Shown here piece by piece: positions 21,728-30,711 of a stretch of DNA of 38,957 nt (position 1 is the first letter of the stretch; every line of letters starts with the position of its first letter). The DNA is taken from the NCBI GenBank assembly GCA_944384505.1, contig CALWTQ010000034.1, forward strand, positions 1 to 38,957, in the 5' to 3' direction. The DNA comes from an uncultured Mediterraneibacter sp. GTDB taxonomy: Bacteria > Bacillota > Clostridia > Lachnospirales > Lachnospiraceae. The notes under the pieces were generated by a model that was given only the letters and a program-made list of their open reading frames with translations, ran no database searches and was not told where the DNA came from. The translations under genes were made by a program, and so were the position numbers.

Positions 21728-21777
21728 TATGAGATCGCAGGATTGTAATAGACTTCCCACTATCCATACATTATAAT
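21715..21777 (+). promoter_or_regulatory. Promoter of the second MFS gene with 21-bp-spaced direct repeats
   Basis: TAGACT (21749-21754), 17 bp, TATAAT (21772-21777). Directly upstream is an 11-bp exact direct repeat, CGCAGGATTGT, at 21715-21725 and 21736-21746: a 21-bp period (two helical turns) ending two bases before the -35. This is the placement expected for an activator. The first repeat overlaps the end of the preceding gene. Confidence 0.6.
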
Positions 21778-21791
21778 GAGCAGTACTGTAT

Positions 21792-21843
21792 TTAGGGATA
21801 TGGCCCTGTTCATTGCTATTCACGGCCCCCTAATCTATAACAC
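21792..21843 (+). other. Leader hairpin before the second MFS gene
   Basis: TTAGGG and GGCC on the left pair with GGCC and CCCTAA on the right, with a four-base bulge and a 28-base loop. No T-run follows; it lies in the expected 5' leader, 28 bp before the start codon. It may affect mRNA stability or translation. Confidence 0.4.
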
Positions 21844-21870
21844 ATAATTTGTAACAGGAGGTTTCGCAGT

Positions 21871-23076
21871 ATGTTTCATCTTCTTTTAGCTATTATATAT
21901 CTTGCATTTATCAGTCTGGGGCTGCCGGACTCCCTGCTGGGTTCCGCCTGGCCGTCTATGTACCCTGAATTTGACGTTCCGGTTTCCTACGCCGGAATAA
22001 TCTCCATGATCATTGCCGCCGGTACAATCGTGTCCAGCCTGCAGAGTGATCGGCTCACCCGCCGGCTTGGCACCGGCAAGGTGACGGCTCTCAGTGTTGC
22101 GCTGACTGCGGCGGCACTGGCCGGATTTTCTGTTTCCGGCTCCTTCTGGATGCTCTGCCTCTGGGCCATTCCCTACGGGCTGGGCGCAGGCAGCGTAGAT
22201 GCGGCGCTGAACAATTATGTTGCGCTTCATTATAAGAGCTGGCATATGAGCTGGCTTCACTGTATGTGGGGCGTCGGGGCCACGCTTGGCCCATTTATCA
22301 TGAGTTATGCGCTTTCCGGCTCTGCCGGCTGGACTGGCGGATACCGCTATATCAGCGTGATACAGATCGTACTGACAGCTGTTTTATTCCTGAGTCTTCC
22401 TCTTTGGAAAAGGCAGGACGCCGGACAGGCGGGAGCAGACATTGAAGAGCCTAAAGCGCTCACATTAAAAGAGATTATACGGATTCCGGGAGCGAAGGAA
22501 GTCATGATATGCTTCTTCTGCTACTGCGCGCTGGAGCAGACAGCGATGCTGTGGGCCGGAAGTTATCTGTCTCTTTACAAAGGGATGTCCGCGGAAAGTG
22601 CGGCAGGCTTCGCCGGCACATTTTTTATCGGAATCACAGCCGGCCGTGCGATCTCGGGATTTATTACCATGAAGTTAAATGACACCCAGATGATCCGGCT
22701 GGGACAGGCCCTGATCGCCCTTGGCGCACTCGCTTTACTCCTTCCGGGCTCCTATGTATTATCTCTGATCGGTCTGTCTTTAGTGGGCCTGGGCTGCGCG
22801 CCTGTTTACCCATGCATCATTCACTCTACTCCGGATCATTTCGGAGCGGATAAGTCGCAGGCCGTCATCGGTGTCCAGATGGCCAGCGCCTATGTGGGAA
22901 CCTGTCTGATGCCCCCGCTTTTCGGCCTGATTGCGAATCATATCTCCGCAGGGCTGCTGCCGGTCTATCTGCTTCTGTTTTTGGGCCTGATGGTTATTAT
23001 GCATGAGGCTTTGACAAAGAAAACTGCCGCGCACCGGAAATGCATCCGTCAGGAGAAGACTGCCATTTCACTTTAA
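21871..23076 (+). CDS. MFS transporter (FucP/YfmI-like sugar or metabolite permease)
   Basis: A 401-residue, twelve-helix major facilitator, distinct from the other two here: LLAIIYLAFISLGLPDSLLGSAWP start, GTGKVTALSVAL and the GAGSVDAALNNYVALHY motif with MSWLHCMWGVGATLGP, which recall the FucP/fucose-permease-like group with roles in sugar or metabolite transport. The ATG follows AGGAGG. It has its own promoter with a direct repeat, and ends 11 bp from the convergent response regulator. The substrate is unknown. Confidence 0.88.
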   Translation: MFHLLLAIIYLAFISLGLPDSLLGSAWPSMYPEFDVPVSYAGIISMIIAAGTIVSSLQSDRLTRRLGTGKVTALSVALTAAALAGFSVSGSFWMLCLWAIPYGLGAGSVDAALNNYVALHYKSWHMSWLHCMWGVGATLGPFIMSYALSGSAGWTGGYRYISVIQIVLTAVLFLSLPLWKRQDAGQAGADIEEPKALTLKEIIRIPGAKEVMICFFCYCALEQTAMLWAGSYLSLYKGMSAESAAGFAGTFFIGITAGRAISGFITMKLNDTQMIRLGQALIALGALALLLPGSYVLSLIGLSLVGLGCAPVYPCIIHSTPDHFGADKSQAVIGVQMASAYVGTCLMPPLFGLIANHISAGLLPVYLLLFLGLMVIMHEALTKKTAAHRKCIRQEKTAISL

Positions 23077-23087
23077 CAGGCAGAACT

Positions 23088-23684
23088 TCACATACTGATA
23101 TATCCCATACGAAGCGCTTTGGTGACAGCTTCTATGGAGGAGGACACTTCCAATTTTTCATAAATATGCTGTAAATGATTGGACAGTGTCCTCTCACTGA
23201 TGTAGAGCTTCCCGGCTATTTCTTTTCTCTTTTCACCGCCGGCGAGCATCTGCAGTATCGTCTTTTCCATATCGGTCAGTTCTTCGATCATACAGCTGCT
23301 GTCACTTGACGGAAAGCAGGTCTTCCCCTGGTAGACTGCGCGCAGCGCCCTTAAGAGCCCTTCCGGGCTTATATTTTTATTAAGAAATCCTGACATCCCC
23401 AGCTTTCTTGCCTCATACCGGTAAACCGGCAGATCATATCCTGTCAGAATGATAATCTTTACCCCGGGCGCCTCCCGGCGCAGCCTTCGGGCGGCAGACA
23501 GTCCGTCCCCGCCGCTCATCTTCCCGAGATTGATATCCATCAGAACAATATCTATTCCCTTTTCCTCCGTCAGCCGGGCCAGGGAATCTATATTCCGCAC
23601 AGTATAAAAGCTGCTGATCTCACTGTATTCTTCCAGAGCAATCGCCAGGCTCTCAGCGAAAAGCTCATGATCGTCAACTAACAA
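23088..23684 (-). CDS. NarL/LuxR-family response regulator
   Basis: A 198-residue regulator. The receiver starts LVDDHELFAESLAIAL, with Asp near 50 (IVLMDINLGK). The LuxR-type HTH lies at about 138-195: LTDMEKTILQMLAGGEKRKEIAGKL in parts, and ISERTLSNHLQHIYEKL. The start is uncertain: TTG at 23684 is used, but the fold suggests a few more residues (ILIN), which would need an ATT or ATC start after GGAGAGGA. It overlaps the histidine kinase gene by 11 bp and so is coupled to it. Confidence 0.88.
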   Translation of the reverse strand: MLVDDHELFAESLAIALEEYSEISSFYTVRNIDSLARLTEEKGIDIVLMDINLGKMSGGDGLSAARRLRREAPGVKIIILTGYDLPVYRYEARKLGMSGFLNKNISPEGLLRALRAVYQGKTCFPSSDSSCMIEELTDMEKTILQMLAGGEKRKEIAGKLYISERTLSNHLQHIYEKLEVSSSIEAVTKALRMGYISM

Positions 23685-25239
23685 AATGTTGATAAGAATC
23701 CTCTCCTCTCATCAGAAAACTGATTTCTGTTCTTGTCCCTTCCGGCAGATTGTCCGCGGCAGACATCGTTCCGCCCAGCTCTGTGATCTGTTCTCTCACA
23801 GAGAGAAGTCCCTTATGCCAGATGCCGTTATCCTCTTTCCCGGGCCTGGCCGCCGTATTCTTCCCATTGTCACGGACACAGAGGTGTAACGTATCATTCT
23901 CCACATACAATGTGACCCATGCCCGGTCCCCGTCTGAATGTTTGTACACGTTTGTCACCAGTTCTTTGATGAGCCGGTATACCAGCACATCATATGGCTC
24001 CGGGATAAAGATTGTATCCGGGCATTCGAGTGTCACGCTGATCTCTCTTTGGGCAAATACGGCGGAAATGCTTTCGATCAGCTGATCGAGATTTTCTTTC
24101 AGCGTCAGGCTTTTCGATATGACAGGATGATAGTCCTGCATCTGGTTCCGGATGCGGATATTCAGCCCTTCCAGCGTCCGGGTGATCAGCTCCCTTACTT
24201 CCGACCGGTCACTTTTCCCCGCCATATTTTTCACTGCCAGAAGATCCTGGAGGACCTCATCATGAAGGAAACCGGCGAATTCTTTTTTCAGCTTTTCCTC
24301 ATGGCGCAGTCTGCTGACAGCGTATGCATACTTGCTTTCCCTGGAAATGACGCCGCTCTCCCGCTTTAAGTTTTCTCCCAGAATCAGATTGAGCAGGAAT
24401 ACGGCGGCCAGAAAAAAGTTAATCACTGCCAGAAATCCTGCGAACGTCCACCCGGCTGCAATACAGAGACCGGCGGCCAGGGCGGCGGAAGCTCCGCAGA
24501 TAAAGAGCTGCTGCTTCCATGTAATGATGGCGGAGATCGGAAGTCCGTTCGTCTCTTTCATCACAATTCCGTGCACACTCATGGAAAAAATGAGCGCCAC
24601 GATATAAATTCCGAAGTTTTCAATATGGTCTTTCACGTTCGCTGTTGCGGTGTAATAAATCAGGAAAAGCAGGATTGTGACTGACAGCGATAATAATACC
24701 GGCTTTCTTTCCTTTCGCAGCACATAACTGACTCGTTTCCAGTGCAGCGCAGCAATATACAGAAAACATAACACGCTGCCCGCAAATTGAATCCCGTAGG
24801 CACAGGCATAGATCCATTCACCGAGAAATACTCCGGCCGCCGATGTCAGGAAAGCCAGGATCAGAAAGATATCCGCAGCTTTCTTAAACCTGTATTTGTA
24901 CCCCTGGAAGAGAAAAAGGAGGCAGAATCTGACAGAAAGATACAGCGCGGCCGGACCGAGCAGCCGGAACAGCCGGTCAGATATGCTTACGGGATTTACG
25001 CTCAGCATAAGATACCAGCCATCCACTGCCAGAAGGCCGCAGAAAAGGTACAAAATCCTGCTCTCCTTCACGCTGCTGGACACGATATAGACGATATCTC
25101 CCAGAAACAGCACCGTCAGCACAAGGGGCACTGTGTTCTGGATTGCCCCGGGATCACAGCCGGCAGCTAACCGGGCCATGAAGCAGACAGCCAGAAAATG
25201 ATTCGCAAAAAATATTCCTTTCACCATCTTCCCTTTCAA
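23674..25239 (-). CDS. Membrane histidine kinase (NarL-type partner)
   Basis: A 521-residue kinase. Eight or so membrane helices fill about residues 8-290, followed by a HisKA_3-like segment (EEKLKKEFAGFLHDEVLQDL, His near 326) and an HATPase_c domain with N-box KELVTNVYKHSDGD, then GIWHKGLLSVREQITELGGTM. TTG at 25239 is chosen because AAGGAGG lies seven bases upstream; the longer frame to 25290 begins inside the permease gene end. Together with the downstream response regulator it forms a two-component system next to the FtsX-type ABC transporter. Confidence 0.88.
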   Translation of the reverse strand: MKGKMVKGIFFANHFLAVCFMARLAAGCDPGAIQNTVPLVLTVLFLGDIVYIVSSSVKESRILYLFCGLLAVDGWYLMLSVNPVSISDRLFRLLGPAALYLSVRFCLLFLFQGYKYRFKKAADIFLILAFLTSAAGVFLGEWIYACAYGIQFAGSVLCFLYIAALHWKRVSYVLRKERKPVLLSLSVTILLFLIYYTATANVKDHIENFGIYIVALIFSMSVHGIVMKETNGLPISAIITWKQQLFICGASAALAAGLCIAAGWTFAGFLAVINFFLAAVFLLNLILGENLKRESGVISRESKYAYAVSRLRHEEKLKKEFAGFLHDEVLQDLLAVKNMAGKSDRSEVRELITRTLEGLNIRIRNQMQDYHPVISKSLTLKENLDQLIESISAVFAQREISVTLECPDTIFIPEPYDVLVYRLIKELVTNVYKHSDGDRAWVTLYVENDTLHLCVRDNGKNTAARPGKEDNGIWHKGLLSVREQITELGGTMSAADNLPEGTRTEISFLMRGEDSYQHFVS

Positions 25240-25286
25240 AAGCCATGCCTCCTTACTTCTTATTCTGCGTTCCGCCGCTGTTTTTC

Positions 25287-27380
25287 TCATATACGGGTGC
25301 TCAGCTCATCGTTCTGCCCGATGGCTGAACAGTTCATCGTTCTGTCCAATGGCCAAACTGTCGCGCAGCAGGACTTCACCGTCAAGATATAGTATACAAA
25401 ATATATCAGTGCAGTCAATAAAACAGCGATTCCCACAGGGACATACTGACTCCATGAACTGCCCAGAAGATTCTGCATGAGCCCGGCCTTATACACCATG
25501 GATGCAAAGATACAGTCCGCCAGCCCCAGAAGAAAGGGAATAGCGAAAAAGGCACGGATCTGTCTTCGGATGATTTTCCTGATCTTTGATCTCCTGTACC
25601 CGATCTTTTCCAGGATCTCATAGTCTGCCTTCGAATCCTCGGCCGCGGACCTGTTGTTAAAATATAAGATGCTGCCCGCCGCGATAAAAAACAGGATCAC
25701 AAGGAATCCGATGAGGAGAAACGTGGAGCTGTTCATATAGATCAGTTCATTGATCCTGTGGGAATGTCCCTGGAGGTAAGGGCTTCCGTCCAGATAGTCC
25801 GACAGTGCCTGATACAGCGCTTCATTGTCCTTAAGCGCGCTTCCGTTTAAGCTTGCGACCCTCACATCCGGCGTCTGCCCCCTGCTGATCGCGCTGTAAA
25901 GCTCATCGCTGACGACCAGAGTCCCGACGCTGTTCGCAAAAGAGATCACATTGTCCAGGGACAGTTCTTTTACTGTTACCTCCGCACTGCCGTTCGCAAA
26001 GTCCAGAACATACTGTCTGCCTGCTTCCGGTTCTTCCTGTTCGTCCGGCTGGTATTTTAGAAGAATGCACTCATTCCCCGACAGCGGCGCATATCGGTCT
26101 GCCGCTTTATTTTTCCCCTGTTCCTCCAATAGTCTCCGGTACTGTGAATAGGAGATGCATTCAAAGCCGGCCTCTCTTAGGATCTCTTCTCCCTGCGCCC
26201 CGTTCATTGACGATCCCAGGCTGTACTCCACAGGCAGATGGTCAGAATCTGACGTAACTCTGTAGAGATCCGTAATTGTAATCTCTGTATCCGCGGCATC
26301 CGGCGCATATCTTTCCGCCAGATCAATTATGTCCTCTTCCCGCATTCCGTCCCCGATCCTGAACTCAATCTCCGAGGGAGCCACACGGGAGACGGCGGCA
26401 ATCGGATAATACAGCGTGAGCGCCATAACGGAAGATACTGTTAAAACCGCCGCTGACAGCAGGGTCAGCATAATCAGTGTTCTTGAATTGGAGCGGATGC
26501 GGTAGATAAAGCCCGGAGTGGTGACGATCTTCATGTCTGTGTAAAAGCTTTTCTTATGCCTTTTACTCCTCTCCATCACATACGGAAGGAAAAAGGCAAT
26601 GAACAGCACGGTTCCCGCAGTAACCAGAAAGAGCGTCAAAAGTCCGGTCTGGTAGAATCCGGCCCTGATCCAGACAGACCTGCTGCCCCTTAAAATATCC
26701 AGAGACAGTCCATAACCGGACAGGATCATAAGGAATCCCGCCGCAGCGGGCAGCTTATGAAATTTCATTTTCTTCTCAGCGCTTTTTTCAAACCGCACCA
26801 GGTCCATCAGCGACGACCGCCAGAGGAATCTCCCGTTGGATATCACCAGGATCACAAGCACTGCCGCCACAAATACTGCCGTCTGCGCAACAGCGGAGGG
26901 ATCCAAAAACGAGAGTTCTGACTGGCGGATCCCTAAGCGCAGCAGGCCGTTGATCAGACATACGATTCCCCTGTATGCCAGAGCGCCCATGAGGATTCCG
27001 AAGAGAAAGGCCAGGCAGCAGATATAAATATTTTCCGAGATGAGCAGTTTCAGAATATCCGCCTTCCTGTAGCCGAGCAGCGCATAAATCCCCAGTTCTT
27101 TTGTCCGTCTGCGCAGGAAAAACCGGTTGGAGTATGCCATGTAAAAAATCACAAAAGCCATAAGAAATACGGAAATCGTACTGCACATTGTCTCCACCCT
27201 GCCATCTGAGGATATCTTATCCAGGATGATTCTGCTCTTGGAAAATGAAGTAAATGAGAAGAAAACCGCGATGACAAAAGCTGCTGACACAAAATATAAT
27301 AAATAAAATGAAACATTCTTTTTCAAATTCCGGTATGCGATATAAAATGCATTCATTTCATAATTCATTTCACGCTTCAT
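25287..27380 (-). CDS. FtsX-type ABC permease (BceB-like)
   Basis: A 697-residue permease with ten predicted membrane helices and a large extracellular domain of roughly 220 residues (about 330-550) between helices 7 and 8, the layout of BceB/VraG-type peptide-antibiotic detoxification pumps. FtsX-like segments: AYRNLKKNVSFYLLYFVSA at the N-terminus, and the C-terminal YEILEKIGYRRSKIRKIIRRQ. The start is ATG at 27380 with GGAGG eight bases upstream, two bases after the ATPase stop. BceB-type pumps usually pair with an intramembrane-sensing kinase; here the kinase is a multi-helix NarL-type one. Confidence 0.9.
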   Translation of the reverse strand: MKREMNYEMNAFYIAYRNLKKNVSFYLLYFVSAAFVIAVFFSFTSFSKSRIILDKISSDGRVETMCSTISVFLMAFVIFYMAYSNRFFLRRRTKELGIYALLGYRKADILKLLISENIYICCLAFLFGILMGALAYRGIVCLINGLLRLGIRQSELSFLDPSAVAQTAVFVAAVLVILVISNGRFLWRSSLMDLVRFEKSAEKKMKFHKLPAAAGFLMILSGYGLSLDILRGSRSVWIRAGFYQTGLLTLFLVTAGTVLFIAFFLPYVMERSKRHKKSFYTDMKIVTTPGFIYRIRSNSRTLIMLTLLSAAVLTVSSVMALTLYYPIAAVSRVAPSEIEFRIGDGMREEDIIDLAERYAPDAADTEITITDLYRVTSDSDHLPVEYSLGSSMNGAQGEEILREAGFECISYSQYRRLLEEQGKNKAADRYAPLSGNECILLKYQPDEQEEPEAGRQYVLDFANGSAEVTVKELSLDNVISFANSVGTLVVSDELYSAISRGQTPDVRVASLNGSALKDNEALYQALSDYLDGSPYLQGHSHRINELIYMNSSTFLLIGFLVILFFIAAGSILYFNNRSAAEDSKADYEILEKIGYRRSKIRKIIRRQIRAFFAIPFLLGLADCIFASMVYKAGLMQNLLGSSWSQYVPVGIAVLLTALIYFVYYILTVKSCCATVWPLDRTMNCSAIGQNDELSTRI

Positions 27381-27382
27381 GA

Positions 27383-28135
27383 TCAATTCCTCCCCGTATC
27401 CATTTCCGCGACCTTCTCAATGATTCTCTCATAAAACTTCTGTCTCTCATCCCGGTTTCTGCGCAGTTCTTCCACAATGCGCCCGTCCCTGAATATCAAA
27501 ATCCGGTTCGCATAACTGGCAGCATACGGATCATGCGTCACCATCAGTATCATGGTCCGCAGATCACGATTCGCCTCATACAAAGCCTTTAACAGCTCCG
27601 TCGCCGAGGCAGAATCCAGAGCGCCAGTAGGCTCATCCGCGAACAGGATGCCCGGCTTTTTTATGACTGCCCTGGCGGCGGATACCCTCTGTCTCTGCCC
27701 GCCCGATAATTCGCCCGGATATTTGTCTAACTGGGAGGCAATTCCAAATCTTTCCGCCAGACTGCGCACCATATATTCGATTTTCTTTGGAGGAATCTTC
27801 TGCAAAGTGAGCGGTACGGAAATATTCTCCCGCACCGTAAGACTGTCCAGGAGAAAATATTCCTGGAAAATAAACCCCAGATGGTCTCTGCGGAAATCCG
27901 CCGCCTCAGAATCACTCAGCTTCTCCAGGTTCACATCATCGATCAGCACATTCCCCTCTGTGGGCCGGTCGATCGTGGACAATACGTTCAAAAGCGTCGT
28001 CTTCCCGGATCCGGAGGCGCCCATAATCCCGATAAATTCCCCTGCCTCCGCCTCAAAGCTTACCTTGTGAAGGCTCGGTTTCTGTCCCTTTGTGTATATT
28101 TTTGTCACTTCATTTACTTTCAGAATTGTACGCAT
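27383..28135 (-). CDS. ABC transporter ATP-binding protein (BceA-like)
   Basis: A 250-residue ATPase of the MacB/LolD/BceA type: Walker A GASGSGKTTLLN, Q-loop FQEYFLLDSLTV, signature LSGGQRQRVSAARA, Walker B ILFADEPTGALDS, H-loop VTHDPYAASYANR. It has the short C-terminal extension typical of BceA. The ATG follows GAAAGGAGAA. It starts a leftward operon: ATPase, permease, kinase, regulator. The substrate is likely a peptide antibiotic, by family and context. Confidence 0.92.
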   Translation of the reverse strand: MRTILKVNEVTKIYTKGQKPSLHKVSFEAEAGEFIGIMGASGSGKTTLLNVLSTIDRPTEGNVLIDDVNLEKLSDSEAADFRRDHLGFIFQEYFLLDSLTVRENISVPLTLQKIPPKKIEYMVRSLAERFGIASQLDKYPGELSGGQRQRVSAARAVIKKPGILFADEPTGALDSASATELLKALYEANRDLRTMILMVTHDPYAASYANRILIFRDGRIVEELRRNRDERQKFYERIIEKVAEMDTGRN

Positions 28136-28152
28136 GACTCATTCTCCTTTCC

Positions 28153-28222
28153 CCTTCCCGTCACCGGGAAGTCCCATTGATGCTTTCTCCTTCCCGTTAC
28201 CGAAAAATCCCATTGATACTCT
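28153..28222. repeat. Two tandem 36-bp units upstream of the ABC operon
   Basis: Unit 1 (28153-28188) and unit 2 (28189-28222) share CCTTCCCG, ACCG and TCCCATTGAT in order. They lie in the expected leader of the BceA-like gene, between a possible -10 (TATAAT on the minus strand near 28254-28259) and the start codon. They could be a duplicated regulator site. Confidence 0.55.
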
Positions 28223-28307
28223 GCGGCCGCCGGGCAGCTCCCGTACAATTCGGATTATACTGTCTGATCCGTAGGAATGCATGAGTAAATCACGCATACT
28301 GTTACAA

Positions 28308-28336
28308 TTGAAGCCAGAATATTTTTATGCTATAGT
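28308..28336 (+). promoter_or_regulatory. Promoter of the LysR gene
   Basis: TTGAAG (28308-28313), 17 bp, TATAGT (28331-28336), about 80 bp before the LysR start. The intergenic region is shared with the divergent ABC operon. Confidence 0.6.
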
Positions 28337-28418
28337 GAAATCACATTGATTCAACATGACACTTAGCTAAACATTTATGGTACCGGGCAAAGCCCCGGCT
28401 GTGATCTGGAGGATTTTT

Positions 28419-29315
28419 ATGGAATTACGCGTACTAAATTATTTTCTTGCCATTGCAAGGGAGCAGAGTATTGTACATGCTGCGGAATCCCTTCACCTCT
28501 CTCAACCCACCCTCTCCACTCAGATCAAAAATCTGGAGCAGGAACTCGGGAAACAGCTTTTTATCCGCGGGACAAAAGGCTCCCGGAAAGTCACGCTGAC
28601 CGAAGAAGGGATGATTCTGAGAAAACGCGCGGAAGAAATCCTTGAACTGGTTAAAAAAGCAGAAACCGAAATCAAAATGAACGATGATATTGTCGTGGGA
28701 GACATCTACATCGGCACAGGAGAAACGGATGGAGTCCGTCTGATCGCAAAAGCCGCAAAACTGCTGCAGAATCAGTATCCGGGCATCAGCTATCACATTT
28801 CCAGCGGAAATGCGTCTCTCGTGTCCGAATATCTGGATAAGGGTTTAATAGATTTTGGTATTGTGTTTGGAGATGTGGACCTGACAAAATATAACGCCCT
28901 TGATCTGCCTTATGAAGACACGTGGGGGATTCTCATGCGCAGGGATTCGACCCTTGCGGAAAAGGACAGCATCACACCAGAAGATCTGTACGAGGCGCCG
29001 CTGATCCTGTCCCAGCAGGAGGCCCAGGGCGGGATTCTGACTAAGTGGATCGGACGGGAACCTTCCCAGCTTAATATCACCGCCACCTATAATCTGATCT
29101 TCAACGCTTCCCTTCTTGTAGATGAAGGTCTGGGATACGCTATCGGGCTTGACAAAATCATCAATACAACCGGTGACAGCAATCTGTGCTTCCGTCCTCT
29201 TAACCCACAGCTGACCGCCAGTATGAGCATGATCTGGAAGAAATATCAGGTATTCTCAAAACCGGCGGAAAAGTTTTTAGAAGTGCTCAGGGAATCTGTT
29301 GTAAGTGTAGTATGA
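28419..29315 (+). CDS. LysR family transcriptional regulator
   Basis: A 298-residue regulator: HTH_1 at about 1-60 (MELRVLNYFLAIAREQSIVH, then AAESLHLSQPTLSTQI and LEQELGKQLF), then a periplasmic-binding-like effector domain. The ATG at 28419 follows GGAGG by six bases; the frame upstream is not family-like. It is divergent from the BceA-like operon and followed by a bidirectional terminator. Its target is not clear: LysR genes usually control a divergent neighbour, but an ABC/two-component operon would be an unusual one. Confidence 0.9.
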   Translation: MELRVLNYFLAIAREQSIVHAAESLHLSQPTLSTQIKNLEQELGKQLFIRGTKGSRKVTLTEEGMILRKRAEEILELVKKAETEIKMNDDIVVGDIYIGTGETDGVRLIAKAAKLLQNQYPGISYHISSGNASLVSEYLDKGLIDFGIVFGDVDLTKYNALDLPYEDTWGILMRRDSTLAEKDSITPEDLYEAPLILSQQEAQGGILTKWIGREPSQLNITATYNLIFNASLLVDEGLGYAIGLDKIINTTGDSNLCFRPLNPQLTASMSMIWKKYQVFSKPAEKFLEVLRESVVSVV

Positions 29316-29324
29316 AATATAGTC

Positions 29325-29375
29325 AAAAACGCCGTTTCGAATTACCGTTTCCGACAATTCAAAATGGCGTTTTTT
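29325..29375. terminator. Bidirectional terminator between LysR and the 122-aa gene
   Basis: AAAAACGCC (29325-29333) pairs with GGCGTTTTT (29366-29374), and an inner GAATT/AATTC pair extends it. U-tracts lie on both strands; it lies between two convergent stops. Confidence 0.8.
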
Positions 29376-29386
29376 CTTTCTGTTTT

Positions 29387-29755
29387 CTATTTCACTCCCT
29401 TTGTCAGCGGAATCAGGCACAGCAGCAGGATGATGCCGGCAATTCCAACTATGATTCCGATGATCATATTGCTCCATACCATTGTCAGGCACATCCCAAT
29501 TCCAAGCGTAAGCGCTCCGACGATCCCCAGCAGCACTGTCCCGATCATTTTTCCTGACAGCTTAACCGGACTCTTATTCTCCATCTTCCTCCATACGAGA
29601 ACCATAATCAGCAGTACCACCGCGCCGGCCACGCCCAGCACAACTCCCTGATTAAAAGCATTCCATTCCGAAATCAGCGCCATGCACATTCCCAGCGCAA
29701 ACAGAATTCCTCCGATCGTTCCTAAAATCATTGCCACAAAACTACTCTTCTTCAT
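29387..29755 (-). CDS. Small four-helix membrane protein
   Basis: A 122-residue protein with four membrane helices arranged as two similar halves: each half starts with a Gly-rich segment (MILGTIGGILFALGMCMALI and VLLGIVGALTLGIGMCLTMV) followed by VVLGVAGAVVLL or IIVGIAGIILLL, so it looks like an internal duplication. Homologous proteins are common in Firmicutes as uncharacterised membrane proteins. The ATG follows GGAGAGG. Alone in its unit, with its own promoter. Function unknown. Confidence 0.8.
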   Translation of the reverse strand: MKKSSFVAMILGTIGGILFALGMCMALISEWNAFNQGVVLGVAGAVVLLIMVLVWRKMENKSPVKLSGKMIGTVLLGIVGALTLGIGMCLTMVWSNMIIGIIVGIAGIILLLCLIPLTKGVK

Positions 29756-29795
29756 GATGATTTCCTCTCCTTTTTATTATTTACTTTGTTTTCAT

Positions 29796-29824
29796 GATAT
29801 AAGAATATATCTCATTCTTTTGAA
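29796..29824 (-). promoter_or_regulatory. Promoter of the 122-aa gene
   Basis: Minus strand TTCAAA (29819-29824), 17 bp, TATATC (29796-29801). The spacer holds an inverted repeat (AAGAAT and ATTCTT) that could be an operator. Confidence 0.45.
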
Positions 29825-29879
29825 AAATGTTTCGCTTTTGTTTCTGAAATATTAATTTGAAATTGTAAAAGAACCCTCT

Positions 29880-30476
29880 TCAGGATTCTTTTCTCCTGGA
29901 AGCGTAATAAATCATGCTGGCCCCCAGCAACGCTATAAGTATACAGACTGCCAGTCCGGTGATCCCGTTCATCCGGCTGGCATCAATACTGCTTGTTTTC
30001 TGAAACGAGGCGAGCGTCGTTATCTTATAAAACGTATATGCCGCTATGGATATGACCATGATTTCCGAGTGTGTTTTTGCTGTTCCTTTGGCTATTGTCA
30101 GCAGAACGACTCCGCTTAGTGCCAGATTCAACAGCAGAAGAAGGATCCCGTCTGTACGGATGACTGACAGTTCTTTCTTCCGTATCTGTTTTGGATCCTC
30201 CATACGGGATATTTTTCTCTCTGTATTTACCGCACAGTAGCGCATGATCCCCAGCAGACTATAGTAAACGGCCATAGTAATAAACCATGCAGACTGATTC
30301 ATAATACCGATAACGCCATTGTATATCGTGTAGGCTACATTGATTATGAATGACGGCATAGTTGTCAGGATCGTCCGAAATGTATAATCCTCAAGGAAAC
30401 GCGCCCCGAAAGCCGTTTTTTTATCGTCATGATCAGTCTTTCTATAATTCCATTCCTCAAAGCTCTGCATAAACAT
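29880..30476 (-). CDS. Hypothetical membrane protein, possibly a frameshifted remnant
   Basis: A 198-residue frame with five likely membrane helices (about 38-58, 63-85, 111-131, 136-157, 170-192) and no recognised domain. No good ribosome site precedes the ATG at 30476. Immediately upstream, in another frame (about 30460-30570, minus strand), lies GWILPYFIHKKMPQMVGIII then a hydrophobic run with two Cys, which reads like the preceding helix of the same protein. A frameshift near 30460-30480 may therefore have split a larger gene, and this may be a pseudogene. I do not recognise the family. Confidence 0.5.
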   Translation of the reverse strand: MFMQSFEEWNYRKTDHDDKKTAFGARFLEDYTFRTILTTMPSFIINVAYTIYNGVIGIMNQSAWFITMAVYYSLLGIMRYCAVNTERKISRMEDPKQIRKKELSVIRTDGILLLLLNLALSGVVLLTIAKGTAKTHSEIMVISIAAYTFYKITTLASFQKTSSIDASRMNGITGLAVCILIALLGASMIYYASRRKES

Positions 30477-30662
30477 ATACAGGCTGCAGTCAGAGAAACA
30501 GCTGCAAGGACATATATGATAATTCCCACCATCTGCGGCATCTTCTTATGGATAAAGTATGGAAGAATCCACCCTCATTTGACACTACCCTGGTCTTATC
30601 TTTCTGCCTTAATATATGCCTTTTAATTGTTTACAAAATATTTGAAAATTGTTTCAGAATTA

Positions 30663-30690
30663 TTAAAAAGAGACAGGCCATAAGCCTGCC
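30663..30690 (-). terminator. Terminator after the HEPN gene
   Basis: On the minus strand GGCAGGC, loop, GCCTGTC (30672-30690) followed by TCTTTTTAATAATT. The stem has one G-T pair. Confidence 0.65.
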
Positions 30691-30711
30691 CATAATATAA
30701 AATCCCTTTTA

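Noticed and set aside
21792-21843. Riboswitch in the leader of the MFS gene
   Set aside because: Only one bulged stem is present, with no known aptamer core; reported as a plain hairpin.
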